Shown here piece after piece: positions 44,060 to 52,074 of a DNA stretch of 64,000 nt (the first letter of the stretch is position 1; each line of letters opens with the position of its first letter). Both the position numbers and the translations under genes were made by a program. The notes beneath the pieces were generated by a model. It was not told where the DNA came from, searched no databases, and worked only from the letters and a program-made list of their open reading frames with translations. Source of the stretch: JAJYIW01 sp963781665 (GTDB lineage Bacteria > Chloroflexota > Anaerolineae > Anaerolineales > Anaerolineaceae); NCBI GenBank assembly GCA_963781665.1, contig CAWAGA010000002.1, positions 4,650,001 through 4,714,000 of the forward strand, given 5' to 3'.

Positions 44060-46606
44060 ATGCCTGCATCTCGTTGGAATTATACAATACTAGATTTACT
44101 GAATTGGATCGATGAAGGCCGCGATGACTTTCTCGAGTTGACTCTCAATCCCATTCAGACACAAATCAATTCTGAGGAAAGCCCAGATGAGACCTTTATC
44201 ATCACCGAAGATAAGGGCTCAGTGAATATTCCAGAAGAAGTACCGATTCTACCCCTGAGAGGCGTTGTCGTTTATCCCCAGACAGCAGTGCCTCTGACAA
44301 TCGGTCAACCACGGTCTGTCCATCTTGTGGATGACGTTGTCGCCGGTGATAGATTAGTCGGTTTGGTCGCAGCTAAGAACCCAGATTTGGAGAATCCGGG
44401 GCCAGATGATTTATACTCGATAGGATGCGTCGCTTCCGTTCATCGCCTTTTTCGAGCGCCTGACGGCACTATCCGCTTGCTCATTCAAGGCCTGGCACGG
44501 TTTCGACTGGTTGAATTCATTCAAACCGAACCTTACCTTAAAGCGAAAATCCAATTAGATCCAGAAACAAACGAAACCGGATTGGAGATTGACGCATTAG
44601 CTCGTAACGCCCGAGACCAATTTGCTCATATTGCCGAGATGATCCCATCCATTCCGCGTGAATTGGTCAGTTCAGTTTCGGCATTAGACGACCCATTGAC
44701 CACTGTATATACAATCTCCAATTTTCAACGGATGGACCTGACAGAAGCCCAGGCGATACTGGAGCTCGATAAGGTCAGTGAAAAACTCCATAAACTCGTT
44801 TCGATATTAACCCGTGAGGGAGAAGTCCTCGAGCTGGGACAAAAAATCCAGAACGAAGCCCGATCGGAAATTGAAAAAGTCCAAAGAGAATACTTTCTTC
44901 GTGAACAGCTCAAAGCTATCCAGCGGGAGCTGGGCGAGAGCGACGAACAAACTGCCGACATTGAAGATTTCAAGAAAAAGATTGACGACGCTAAAATGCC
45001 TGAAGAAGCTGATAAGCAGGCCAGGCGCGAAATCGATCGTCTCTCACGGTTGCCGACTGCCGCAGCCGAATACGGGATTATAAGAACATACCTGGATTGG
45101 TTGGTCTCCGTCCCCTGGTCAAAATCCACTGAAGACAAGCTGGATATTGCCCATGCACGCAGCGTTCTCGATCAGGACCATTATGGGCTTAAAGACGTCA
45201 AGGAAAGGATTCTTGAATTCTTAGCCGTAAGAAAATTGCGTATCGAACGGAAAGAAGAACCCGAGACTCAGGAGCAAGTCGATTTTATCCGCAAGGAACG
45301 CGAAGGCGTTATCTTGTGCTTCATTGGACCCCCAGGAGTCGGAAAAACATCGTTGGGCCAGTCCATCGCCAGGGCTATGGACAGAAAATTCGTTCGTATC
45401 TCGCTTGGTGGAGTTCGCGATGAAGCTGAAATACGTGGCCACCGGCGCACTTATATCGGTGCGATGCCTGGCCGGATTATCCAGGCCTTACGACGGACCG
45501 AATCTCACAATCCCGTGTTTATGTTGGATGAAATAGATAAATTGAGCTTTGATTTCCATGGAGATCCCGCATCGGCCTTGCTGGAGGTTCTCGATCCTGA
45601 ACAAAATTCAGAATTCAGGGACCACTACATGGAAGTAGCCTTCGACCTATCACCAGTAATGTTTATTACGACGGCCAATCAATTGGAGACCATTCCTGGC
45701 CCCCTGCTCGACCGGATGGAGGTCATCCATCTTTCCGGATACACCGATAACGAAAAAGCCCAAATTGCCCGCAATTATTTGCTGGCGCGCCAGATTAAAG
45801 AAAATGGCCTCCATACTGATGAAATAAAAATCCCAAACAATTCATTGCTTATCATAATCCACCAGTATACCCGTGAAGCAGGTGTGCGAAATCTCGAACG
45901 GCAGATTGGTGCAATCTGCCGGAAGGTAGCTACACAGATTAGCGAGGGAACGTCAACTCAAATTGAAATAACACCTGAATTAATCCGGGAATACCTCGGA
46001 CGGCCATTATTTTATGGCACCGAAGAAATACTCACCAGAACGTCAATCCCTGGTGTGGCAACCGGCCTTGCGGTCACTCCGTTTGGCGGTGAAGTGTTAT
46101 TTATTGAAGCAACTCGCATGCCTGGTAGCAAAGGATTCCAAATCACAGGTTCAATCGGCAATGTAATGCAAGAATCCGCTCGAGCAGCGCTTTCATACGT
46201 CCGTTCCCGCGCTGAGCATTTGGGAATTAACGAGGATTTCTTCGATAAGACCGACATCCACCTGCATATCCCAGCAGGCGCCCAACCTAAGGACGGTCCG
46301 TCCGCGGGTGTGACTATGGCAACTGCGTTAGCATCTCTTCTTGAAGGTAAACCCGTTCGCTCAGACACTGGCATGACTGGAGAGATTACCTTACGAGGTC
46401 AGGTTTTGCCGGTTGGAGGAATTAAGGAAAAAGTCCTGGCTGCCCATCGAGCCGGCTTGAAGACCGTCATTTTACCCAAAAGAAACGGCGCCGACTTGGA
46501 TGATCTACCTCAAGATGTCAAAGATACAATGAAGTTTATTTTTGCTGAAACAGTCGACGATGTCCTGTTAAATGCAATCGACACGGATAAGAAAGAGAAA
46601 TCTTGA
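44060..46606 (+). CDS. lon: ATP-dependent protease Lon
   Basis: Cytoplasmic AAA+ serine protease of 848 aa. The N-terminal substrate domain starts at PILPLRGVVVYPQTAVPL. Walker A is GPPGVGKTS, Walker B FMLDEIDKL, and the protease domain has the Ser-Lys dyad S748 (PKDGPSAGV) and K791 (GGIKEKV). There is an N-terminal extension of about 65 residues before the usual Lon start (LDLLNWIDEGRDDFLELT...), so an internal start is possible. Grouped with hsp20 upstream. Confidence 0.97.
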   Translation: MPASRWNYTILDLLNWIDEGRDDFLELTLNPIQTQINSEESPDETFIITEDKGSVNIPEEVPILPLRGVVVYPQTAVPLTIGQPRSVHLVDDVVAGDRLVGLVAAKNPDLENPGPDDLYSIGCVASVHRLFRAPDGTIRLLIQGLARFRLVEFIQTEPYLKAKIQLDPETNETGLEIDALARNARDQFAHIAEMIPSIPRELVSSVSALDDPLTTVYTISNFQRMDLTEAQAILELDKVSEKLHKLVSILTREGEVLELGQKIQNEARSEIEKVQREYFLREQLKAIQRELGESDEQTADIEDFKKKIDDAKMPEEADKQARREIDRLSRLPTAAAEYGIIRTYLDWLVSVPWSKSTEDKLDIAHARSVLDQDHYGLKDVKERILEFLAVRKLRIERKEEPETQEQVDFIRKEREGVILCFIGPPGVGKTSLGQSIARAMDRKFVRISLGGVRDEAEIRGHRRTYIGAMPGRIIQALRRTESHNPVFMLDEIDKLSFDFHGDPASALLEVLDPEQNSEFRDHYMEVAFDLSPVMFITTANQLETIPGPLLDRMEVIHLSGYTDNEKAQIARNYLLARQIKENGLHTDEIKIPNNSLLIIIHQYTREAGVRNLERQIGAICRKVATQISEGTSTQIEITPELIREYLGRPLFYGTEEILTRTSIPGVATGLAVTPFGGEVLFIEATRMPGSKGFQITGSIGNVMQESARAALSYVRSRAEHLGINEDFFDKTDIHLHIPAGAQPKDGPSAGVTMATALASLLEGKPVRSDTGMTGEITLRGQVLPVGGIKEKVLAAHRAGLKTVILPKRNGADLDDLPQDVKDTMKFIFAETVDDVLLNAIDTDKKEKS

Positions 46607-46685
46607 GCCTGAAATGCTTTCTTGGTTATAGACCTGAAGTGCTGCGGTAGCTTATCTGAAAACGCAAATATAGTGGACCTCGAAG

Positions 46686-47045
46686 ATGACCAAAGTAATG
46701 TTGATTGAAGATGACCAAACAATGCTAACCCTCCTGAAAACATTGCTGGAGTTGGAAGGATATGAGGTCTTCCGTTTTTTTGGTCAGTCGCCAGATCAAT
46801 TGGTACCCGAACTTCTACAAGAAAAACCGGATATATTGTTATTAGATGTACACTTTCGTCATATTAATGGCCTTGACCTTCTTGATTCGATCCGTAAGAA
46901 TGATCAATTCGACGATATGCGAATTATTATGATGTCGGGCATTGATCTCAGCGAAAGATGCATCCATTTCGGTGCTAATGACTTCATATTGAAACCATTC
47001 ATGCCAGATGAACTAATTTCAAAGCTTCAGGGACAGACTGCTTGA
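46686..47045 (+). CDS. stand-alone response-regulator receiver
   Basis: A CheY-type receiver of 119 aa with no output domain: acidic pocket E8/D9/D10, phosphorylation site D54 (LLLDVHF), S84 in MMSG and K103 in LKPF. There is no kinase next to it. It lies 80 bp after lon and ahead of the PHP-AlbA_2 gene. Confidence 0.9.
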   Translation: MTKVMLIEDDQTMLTLLKTLLELEGYEVFRFFGQSPDQLVPELLQEKPDILLLDVHFRHINGLDLLDSIRKNDQFDDMRIIMMSGIDLSERCIHFGANDFILKPFMPDELISKLQGQTA

Positions 47046-47131
47046 TAGAAACAAGTTATTTGCCTATATTATTTGGTTTTAGGCAAAAAGAAAATGCTAA
47101 ATTGAATTTAACAACCCAACAAGGAGAAATT

Positions 47132-48892
47132 GTGGGGAAGAAACACAATCGCGCGAGCCTTCAATGGAAGTTATTAGACTTCCACATTCATACAACTGCG
47201 TCAATTGACTTCCAACAGCCTGAAGTTAATTTTCTGGATATCCTACAGCGAGCAGAGGTTCGTGGTCTCGATATTATTGCTTTTACCGACCATAACACCG
47301 TAGCTGGTTATCGGAAGATGCAAGATGAGTTTAACCAGCTCGAAACGCTCGAGAAACTCAACCGCTTATTACCCGAAGAACGTACCAGACTCAATGAATA
47401 CAGGCGATTAAGAAATAAAGTCCTGGTCTTACCTGGTTTCGAGTTTACTGCGACCTTTGGATTCCATGTCATGGGGATATTTCCACCTGAAAAACCGGTG
47501 CGCGAGCTTGAACACTTGCTGTTGTCGTTAAATATTCCGCCCAACCAGCTTGACGATGGATCGGCAACCGTTGGCGCAACCATGGATGTATTAACTGCCT
47601 ATCAAAAAATCAATCAGGCCGGTGGATTGGTGATCGCCGCCCACGCGAATTCGAGCAATGGGGTTGCTATGCGGGGTTTTAACTTTGGCGGCCAAACCAA
47701 AATTGCCTACACGCAAGACCCCAATCTTCATGCGCTTGAAGTCACCGATCTCGAACAGAAAGGTAACAGGACTACTGCGGCATTCTTTAATGGGACTAAG
47801 CCGGAGTATCCTCGTCGCATGCACTGCATCCAGGGATCGGATGCTCACCGTTTAGCTTCCGATCCCCTCCGTAAGAAAAACCTGGGAATCGGTGATCGAG
47901 CAACAGATGTTTTGATCTCAGAGGTCAGCTTCGATGCCTTGAAAGAATTATTCATCGGAAATGATTTCTCGCGTACCCGGCCTCATCGTCACAAGGAAGA
48001 ACCTGTTTTTGATTTCATTCAAACCGCACTCGAAGAAGGTCCAAACATTATTCAGGATTTTCATGAAAGCCTGACGGTTCGGGGTGGCAAGCTGTATGCG
48101 ATCATTGCCGATATCTGCGCTTTTGCCAACACCAATGGAGGTACACTGTATTTAGGCTTGAGCAGTGACGCTGACAAACCCCCAAACGGAGTCCAGGACC
48201 CAGATCAGACCATCACCTCACTTGACAAAGAAATCGACAAACGCATCAGCCCTCCCCTTTCATGCAATATTGACGTCCACGACCACAAAAATAAAAAGAT
48301 AATCCGCATCCTGGTTCCGCGTGGAATCGACCCGCCATATGCAGTAGATGATAATAAAATTTATATTCGCGATGAAGCTGAAACAGGATTGGCTGTCCGG
48401 GATGAAATCGTAGGCCTCGTGCTTCGCTCTGGACAATTACAACAGCAGGCTGCCAGTACCGCGGTTAACGCCAATATCGAAAAAGATGATGAAATCAGAT
48501 CCGAGATCATCAATTCCATCAACGACCAGGAAGCTGACTTCGCCCCTCATACTGGCGTTGAAGTATTACCTCCTGAAGAGCGTGAAGGGGCAAGATACTA
48601 CAGCATGCGAGATCTTCGCAACGGAAACATCGTAAAAAACGTGACCAGGGCTTCTGCCAGGCGCCTCTGGCACTACGCTATCAGTCGCTATATTGAATTT
48701 GAAAATAATAAGGATCATGAGAAGATCCAATGGCATGGAGAATTTGGATTGATAAATAGCTACAAGAAGGGTAAGTCAACCCACTATGATTTCATTCAAA
48801 AAATTTCTCCCGGTTTTCGCTTCTATTTTGGGGTAACAGAAGATGGCATCCATGGTCCCTGGAAGCAACTGGTAGGCGAAGAAGAAGGTTAG
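47132..48892 (+). CDS. PHP phosphoesterase - AlbA_2 (Schlafen-like) fusion protein
   Basis: Protein of 586 aa from the GTG at 47132, which lies 5 bp after AAGGAG; the longer TTG frame from 47042 is less likely. The N-terminal half is a PHP metal-phosphoesterase domain: H18/H20 in DFHIHTTAS, FTDHNT, an inserted helical hairpin, AAHANSS and IQGSDAHR. The C-terminal half has an AlbA_2-type domain with FHESLTVRGGKLYAIIADICAFANTNGGTLYLGLSS and KIYIRDEAET. AlbA_2 domains occur in Schlafen-like nucleic-acid proteins. The combination suggests a nuclease or signalling enzyme, but its substrate is unknown. Confidence 0.8.
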   Translation: MGKKHNRASLQWKLLDFHIHTTASIDFQQPEVNFLDILQRAEVRGLDIIAFTDHNTVAGYRKMQDEFNQLETLEKLNRLLPEERTRLNEYRRLRNKVLVLPGFEFTATFGFHVMGIFPPEKPVRELEHLLLSLNIPPNQLDDGSATVGATMDVLTAYQKINQAGGLVIAAHANSSNGVAMRGFNFGGQTKIAYTQDPNLHALEVTDLEQKGNRTTAAFFNGTKPEYPRRMHCIQGSDAHRLASDPLRKKNLGIGDRATDVLISEVSFDALKELFIGNDFSRTRPHRHKEEPVFDFIQTALEEGPNIIQDFHESLTVRGGKLYAIIADICAFANTNGGTLYLGLSSDADKPPNGVQDPDQTITSLDKEIDKRISPPLSCNIDVHDHKNKKIIRILVPRGIDPPYAVDDNKIYIRDEAETGLAVRDEIVGLVLRSGQLQQQAASTAVNANIEKDDEIRSEIINSINDQEADFAPHTGVEVLPPEEREGARYYSMRDLRNGNIVKNVTRASARRLWHYAISRYIEFENNKDHEKIQWHGEFGLINSYKKGKSTHYDFIQKISPGFRFYFGVTEDGIHGPWKQLVGEEEG

Positions 48893-48894
48893 CT

Positions 48895-49401
48895 GTGCCG
48901 GTAAACGTGGGAATATTAACCATTTCAGACCGGTCATCATCCGGTGAACGTCCGGATATCGCCGGTCCTCTTTTGCAGAAAATTGTCAACGTCCAAGGTT
49001 GGTCCGTGGCAGCATCTGCAATTGTTCCCGATGAGATCGAATTGATCAAATCTACCCTGTTCAATTGGGCAATCGACCTAAAGGTAGATTTGATATTAAC
49101 AACCGGTGGGACCGGATTTGCCCCCAGGGATGTCACCCCCGAAGCGACTCTGCAAGTTATCACCAGGGAAACTCCGGGATTATCCGAAACCATCCGCCTC
49201 CAGGGAATGAAGACCAATATTCATGCGATTCTTTCACGCGGTGTCGCGGGGATTTACAAAAACACATTGATTGTCAACCTACCAGGGAACCCAAATGGTG
49301 CAGTAGAAAGCTTCGAAGTGATTTTACCGGTTTTACCTCATGCCATCCAACTCATTCAGAACACGCCGACTGCTGAAACAGGTCATCACGTTTCCGGATA
49401 A
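48895..49401 (+). CDS. mogA: molybdopterin adenylyltransferase MogA/MoaB-type
   Basis: Activates molybdopterin by adenylation before metal insertion. The protein is 168 aa with the MPT-binding fold: VGILTISDRSSSGERPDIAGPLL, DLILTTGGTGFAPRDVTPEAT and IVNLPGNPNGAVESFEVILPVLPHAI. The GTG start lies 2 bp after the PHP-AlbA_2 stop with GAAGAAGG as ribosome site. The other Mo-cofactor genes here (moaC, moaD-moaE) are about 12 kb away. Confidence 0.92.
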   Translation: MPVNVGILTISDRSSSGERPDIAGPLLQKIVNVQGWSVAASAIVPDEIELIKSTLFNWAIDLKVDLILTTGGTGFAPRDVTPEATLQVITRETPGLSETIRLQGMKTNIHAILSRGVAGIYKNTLIVNLPGNPNGAVESFEVILPVLPHAIQLIQNTPTAETGHHVSG

Positions 49402-49446
49402 TCACTGCATTCAATCAGAACTTAAAATTCGCTTAGGATTGACAAC

Positions 49447-49475
49447 TTGCTACTCATGTTCTAATCTGCTATAAT
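49447..49475 (+). promoter_or_regulatory. predicted sigma-70 promoter of efp
   Basis: TTGCTA (49447-49452), 17-bp spacer, TATAAT (49470-49475), 46 bp before the efp start. Confidence 0.65.
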
Positions 49476-49521
49476 AATTATTTGCGCTATGATCTCGTCT
49501 ATGATAAGGTAAACATTTTTT

Positions 49522-50079
49522 ATGATCGATGTTAATGAGTTACGAAAAGGCGTAAATTTCGTCCTTGATGAAAATTTATACAAGGTATTGGAATATACCC
49601 ATAATAAACCTGGTCGTGGAAACGCGACGATCCGCATTAAAGCCCGTGATATCCGCAAGGGTACGACACTAGAAAAAACCTTCCAATCTGGTGATCGGGT
49701 TCAGGATGTTCGCCTGGATTATCACAACGTCCAGTATTTATATAATGATGGCGACGTTTACTATTTTATGGATCTCGAAACCTTCGAGCAGCCGGGCATC
49801 AACCGGGGAATCCTGGGTGATTCAGCCGGGTTCCTGAAAGAGGGGATGGAAGTCAAGCTGACTTTCTATGATAACGAGCCAATTGATATTGAGCTTCCGA
49901 CTTCAGTCGATCTTAAAGTTACTCGAGCAGAAGCAGCCGTTAAGGGTGATACGGCGACCGGAGTAACGAAACGTGTTGTTACTGAGACTGGCCTGGAAGT
50001 ACATGTTCCATATTTTGTTAATGAAGGTGACACTATCCGCGTGGATACCCGCACGGGGGCTTACGTTACTCGGGTTTAA
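49522..50079 (+). CDS. efp: elongation factor P
   Basis: Relieves ribosome stalling at polyproline. The protein is 185 aa with three OB-like domains. The tip loop HNKPGRGNA carries the lysine (about residue 32) that is modified in many bacteria. The family blocks IRIKARDIRKGTTLEKTF and EVHVPYFVNEGDTIRVDTRTGAYVTR are present. Polyproline- and Pro-rich proteins occur in this window, for example the P-D-W-L protein and the isomerase. Confidence 0.97.
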   Translation: MIDVNELRKGVNFVLDENLYKVLEYTHNKPGRGNATIRIKARDIRKGTTLEKTFQSGDRVQDVRLDYHNVQYLYNDGDVYYFMDLETFEQPGINRGILGDSAGFLKEGMEVKLTFYDNEPIDIELPTSVDLKVTRAEAAVKGDTATGVTKRVVTETGLEVHVPYFVNEGDTIRVDTRTGAYVTRV

Positions 50080-50098
50080 AGCATAAAGCAATTAAACA

Positions 50099-50449
50099 AT
50101 GCGAACACCAGCTGGAAAAGAGTGCTCATATTTTTATGGCAACTATTACCGCGGCCGCCAAAAAGAAGAATGCCGCTTGATTGGTCATAAACCGCCGCCC
50201 GGAAACTGGACCCCCAACCTGTGCAAGACCTGCCCGGTTCCAGGCATTGAGCAGGCCAATGCCTGTCCTAATATGATCCTGGAAGGCACCGTCGATAAGG
50301 GATTGTTGCGACTGAAACGGCGCGTCAGTGTTTCTGCCTTTTGCACGCGAACCAAAAAAAATGTAACTGAGCCATATATTGGCTGCGGCGAATGCCATCT
50401 TTTATCTTTTAATTTGAATGAACCCAATGACCCTGACGTTGCTGCTTGA
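50099..50449 (+). CDS. eight-cysteine protein of unknown function
   Basis: Small soluble protein of 116 aa. Cysteines are at 9, 25, 42, 45, 56, 82, 96 and 99 (including CKTC and CGEC), a count that suits two zinc sites or iron-sulfur clusters. It is basic in the middle (GLLRLKRRVSV) and contains no recognised enzyme domain. It lies 19 bp after efp and overlaps the next gene by 32 bp, so it is likely in the same operon. Confidence 0.75.
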   Translation: MRTPAGKECSYFYGNYYRGRQKEECRLIGHKPPPGNWTPNLCKTCPVPGIEQANACPNMILEGTVDKGLLRLKRRVSVSAFCTRTKKNVTEPYIGCGECHLLSFNLNEPNDPDVAA

Positions 50450-51641
50450 CCTGGATGATACGTTATTGACAAACGATATCCAGGTTTTTCTACCTGAATA
50501 TCTTAAATCACTCAGTCAATACCTTTCCGATTATGTTAAACCATCTGTGTTGATCGAGCAATTGCTAATTGCCACCCAGAAAATGATTGGCAATAATCAA
50601 CCTGACATGACCCTTGAGGCAGTCTTCGATGCATCTTTTTATCCCGCCATTGGGGTTCCCAAAGAGGATATCCTTGACGCCATTAATGCTTTTTATCAGG
50701 ACGTTTTTCCAAGCCTGAAGGCCTTAACCACCCCCCGAAAAGAGGCGGTAAAGCTAGTCGATCTCGCTATTGAAAGAAATTGGCGAGTAGCGATAGCAAC
50801 TAATCCAATTTTCCCAAAAACTGCGATCATTCAAAGGTTAGAGTGGGCTGGTTTTCCTGGCGATAAATATCATTTTGATCTCATACCCTCTTATGAGTCA
50901 TTTCATTTCGCAAAACCGAACCCGACCTTTTTTGCAGAAGCATTGGCTCACCTCGCCTGGCCTTCTGGGCCAATCTTGATGGTTGGAAATGATTTTGCCA
51001 TGGATATCGCGCCGGCTAAACAAGTAGGATTGTCCGCATTTTATGTTTCCTCCAATGGGAATGAACGCAGTGAACTTCATGATGTTGACCCTGAATGGCG
51101 AGGGGCTCTATCAGATTTAATCGAACAACTGTCCCTGCCATTTGAGATAAAGAAGAAAACCGATTTACTTAATTCAGAAGCTCTCCTGGCCACTTTACGA
51201 TCGACCCCAGCAGTTTTATCAATTTTATCTAAGCATATCTCGCAAGGTATTTGGACCACTCGCCCGGTTCCTGATGAATGGAGTTTGACTGAGATCCTAT
51301 GCCATTTACGGGATGTAGATCGAGATGTCAATTTACCCAGATTACAAGAATTAATAAATGTAGAAAATCCATTTCTTCCAGGGATAGACACTGATCCATG
51401 GGCCGAGGTGCGTCAATATCGCCTGCAAAATGGACATGACGCCGTGGTCGAGTACATGGAGGTAAGAAAGAAAATAATCTCATTGCTAGAAAACCTGCCT
51501 CCTGAAGGATGGAACCGCACTGCCCGCCACGCAATCTTCGGGCCTACCAGGTTAATCGAGCTCGTTGGATTTACTGCAACCCACGACCAAAACCATATCG
51601 GCCAATGGCAGCAGGTTTTAAAGAGCGTTTTATCCAGGTAA
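50418..51641 (+). CDS. HAD hydrolase - DinB fusion protein
   Basis: Protein of about 407 aa. The N-terminal HAD phosphatase has motif I LLLDLDDTLL, motif II IATN, a motif III lysine in FAKPNPTFF and motif IV MVGNDFAMDI, ending near residue 235. The C-terminal DinB-like four-helix bundle (about 255-405: VPDEWSLTEILCHLRDVDRD, THDQNHIGQWQQVL) carries the metal-binding histidines. The start may be the ATG at 50427, three codons in. DinB-type proteins use bacillithiol-like or metal chemistry, and fusion to HAD is unusual. Substrate unknown. Confidence 0.85.
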   Translation: MNPMTLTLLLDLDDTLLTNDIQVFLPEYLKSLSQYLSDYVKPSVLIEQLLIATQKMIGNNQPDMTLEAVFDASFYPAIGVPKEDILDAINAFYQDVFPSLKALTTPRKEAVKLVDLAIERNWRVAIATNPIFPKTAIIQRLEWAGFPGDKYHFDLIPSYESFHFAKPNPTFFAEALAHLAWPSGPILMVGNDFAMDIAPAKQVGLSAFYVSSNGNERSELHDVDPEWRGALSDLIEQLSLPFEIKKKTDLLNSEALLATLRSTPAVLSILSKHISQGIWTTRPVPDEWSLTEILCHLRDVDRDVNLPRLQELINVENPFLPGIDTDPWAEVRQYRLQNGHDAVVEYMEVRKKIISLLENLPPEGWNRTARHAIFGPTRLIELVGFTATHDQNHIGQWQQVLKSVLSR

Positions 51642-51705
51642 AGTTGACCTACTAATTCAGAGAAATTTGTTTTTTTCTTGAAATCTGGTATATCAGCCTG
51701 TAGAT

Positions 51706-51714
51706 TGGTATAAT
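51706..51714 (+). promoter_or_regulatory. extended -10 promoter of ftsH
   Basis: TG-G-TATAAT at 51706-51714, about 70 bp before the start. No good -35. A short hairpin ACGCCT/AGGCG lies downstream in the leader. Confidence 0.5.
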
Positions 51715-51786
51715 CTTTATTTGGATGAAGAAAATGAAAAATGAATTACGCCTCTCAGTAAGGCGCGTTATTGTTTGGAGGCTTCA

Positions 51787-52074
51787 GTGAATCGCAGTCA
51801 ATCTTATGTTGTTTACCTGTTGTTGTTCGTGGCAATAATTGCCCTTTTTGTTTACAACTTCAGGCAACAAAATAATTCTTCGACCGAAATCCCGATAAAT
51901 CAAGTAGCTAATGACCTTCAAAATGGCTTGATCGGTAAAATTACAGTCAACGGAAATAATATCCAATTAGTTTATAAAGATGGTACGAATAAAGTTTCTA
52001 CAAAAGATACCGGCTCTACCCTCCTACAACAATTGACAGATTTTGGAGTTACACCCGCAGGAACTGGCTTCTAA
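51787..52074 (+). CDS. ftsH: cell division protease FtsH, N-terminal part (frameshifted)
   Basis: N-terminal membrane anchor (about residues 6-24) and periplasmic domain of FtsH (STEIPINQVANDLQNGLIGKITVNGNNIQLVYKDG). GTG 51787 is 5 bp after GGAGG, better than TTG 51775. The frame breaks in CCC at 52054-52056: removing one C gives the expected DFGVTPQELASNKVQ and joins the next part. The whole protein is then 630 aa, the normal FtsH length. Confidence 0.93.
   Translation: MNRSQSYVVYLLLFVAIIALFVYNFRQQNNSSTEIPINQVANDLQNGLIGKITVNGNNIQLVYKDGTNKVSTKDTGSTLLQQLTDFGVTPAGTGF

Noticed and set aside
44725..45138. Antisense 137-aa open frame in lon
   Set aside because: Serine-rich shadow of the lon coiled-coil region; no independent signal.
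49439..49475. Perfect TTGACA upstream of the efp TATAAT
   Set aside because: The spacer is 25 bp, too long for a sigma-70 promoter; TTGCTA at 49447 gives 17 bp.
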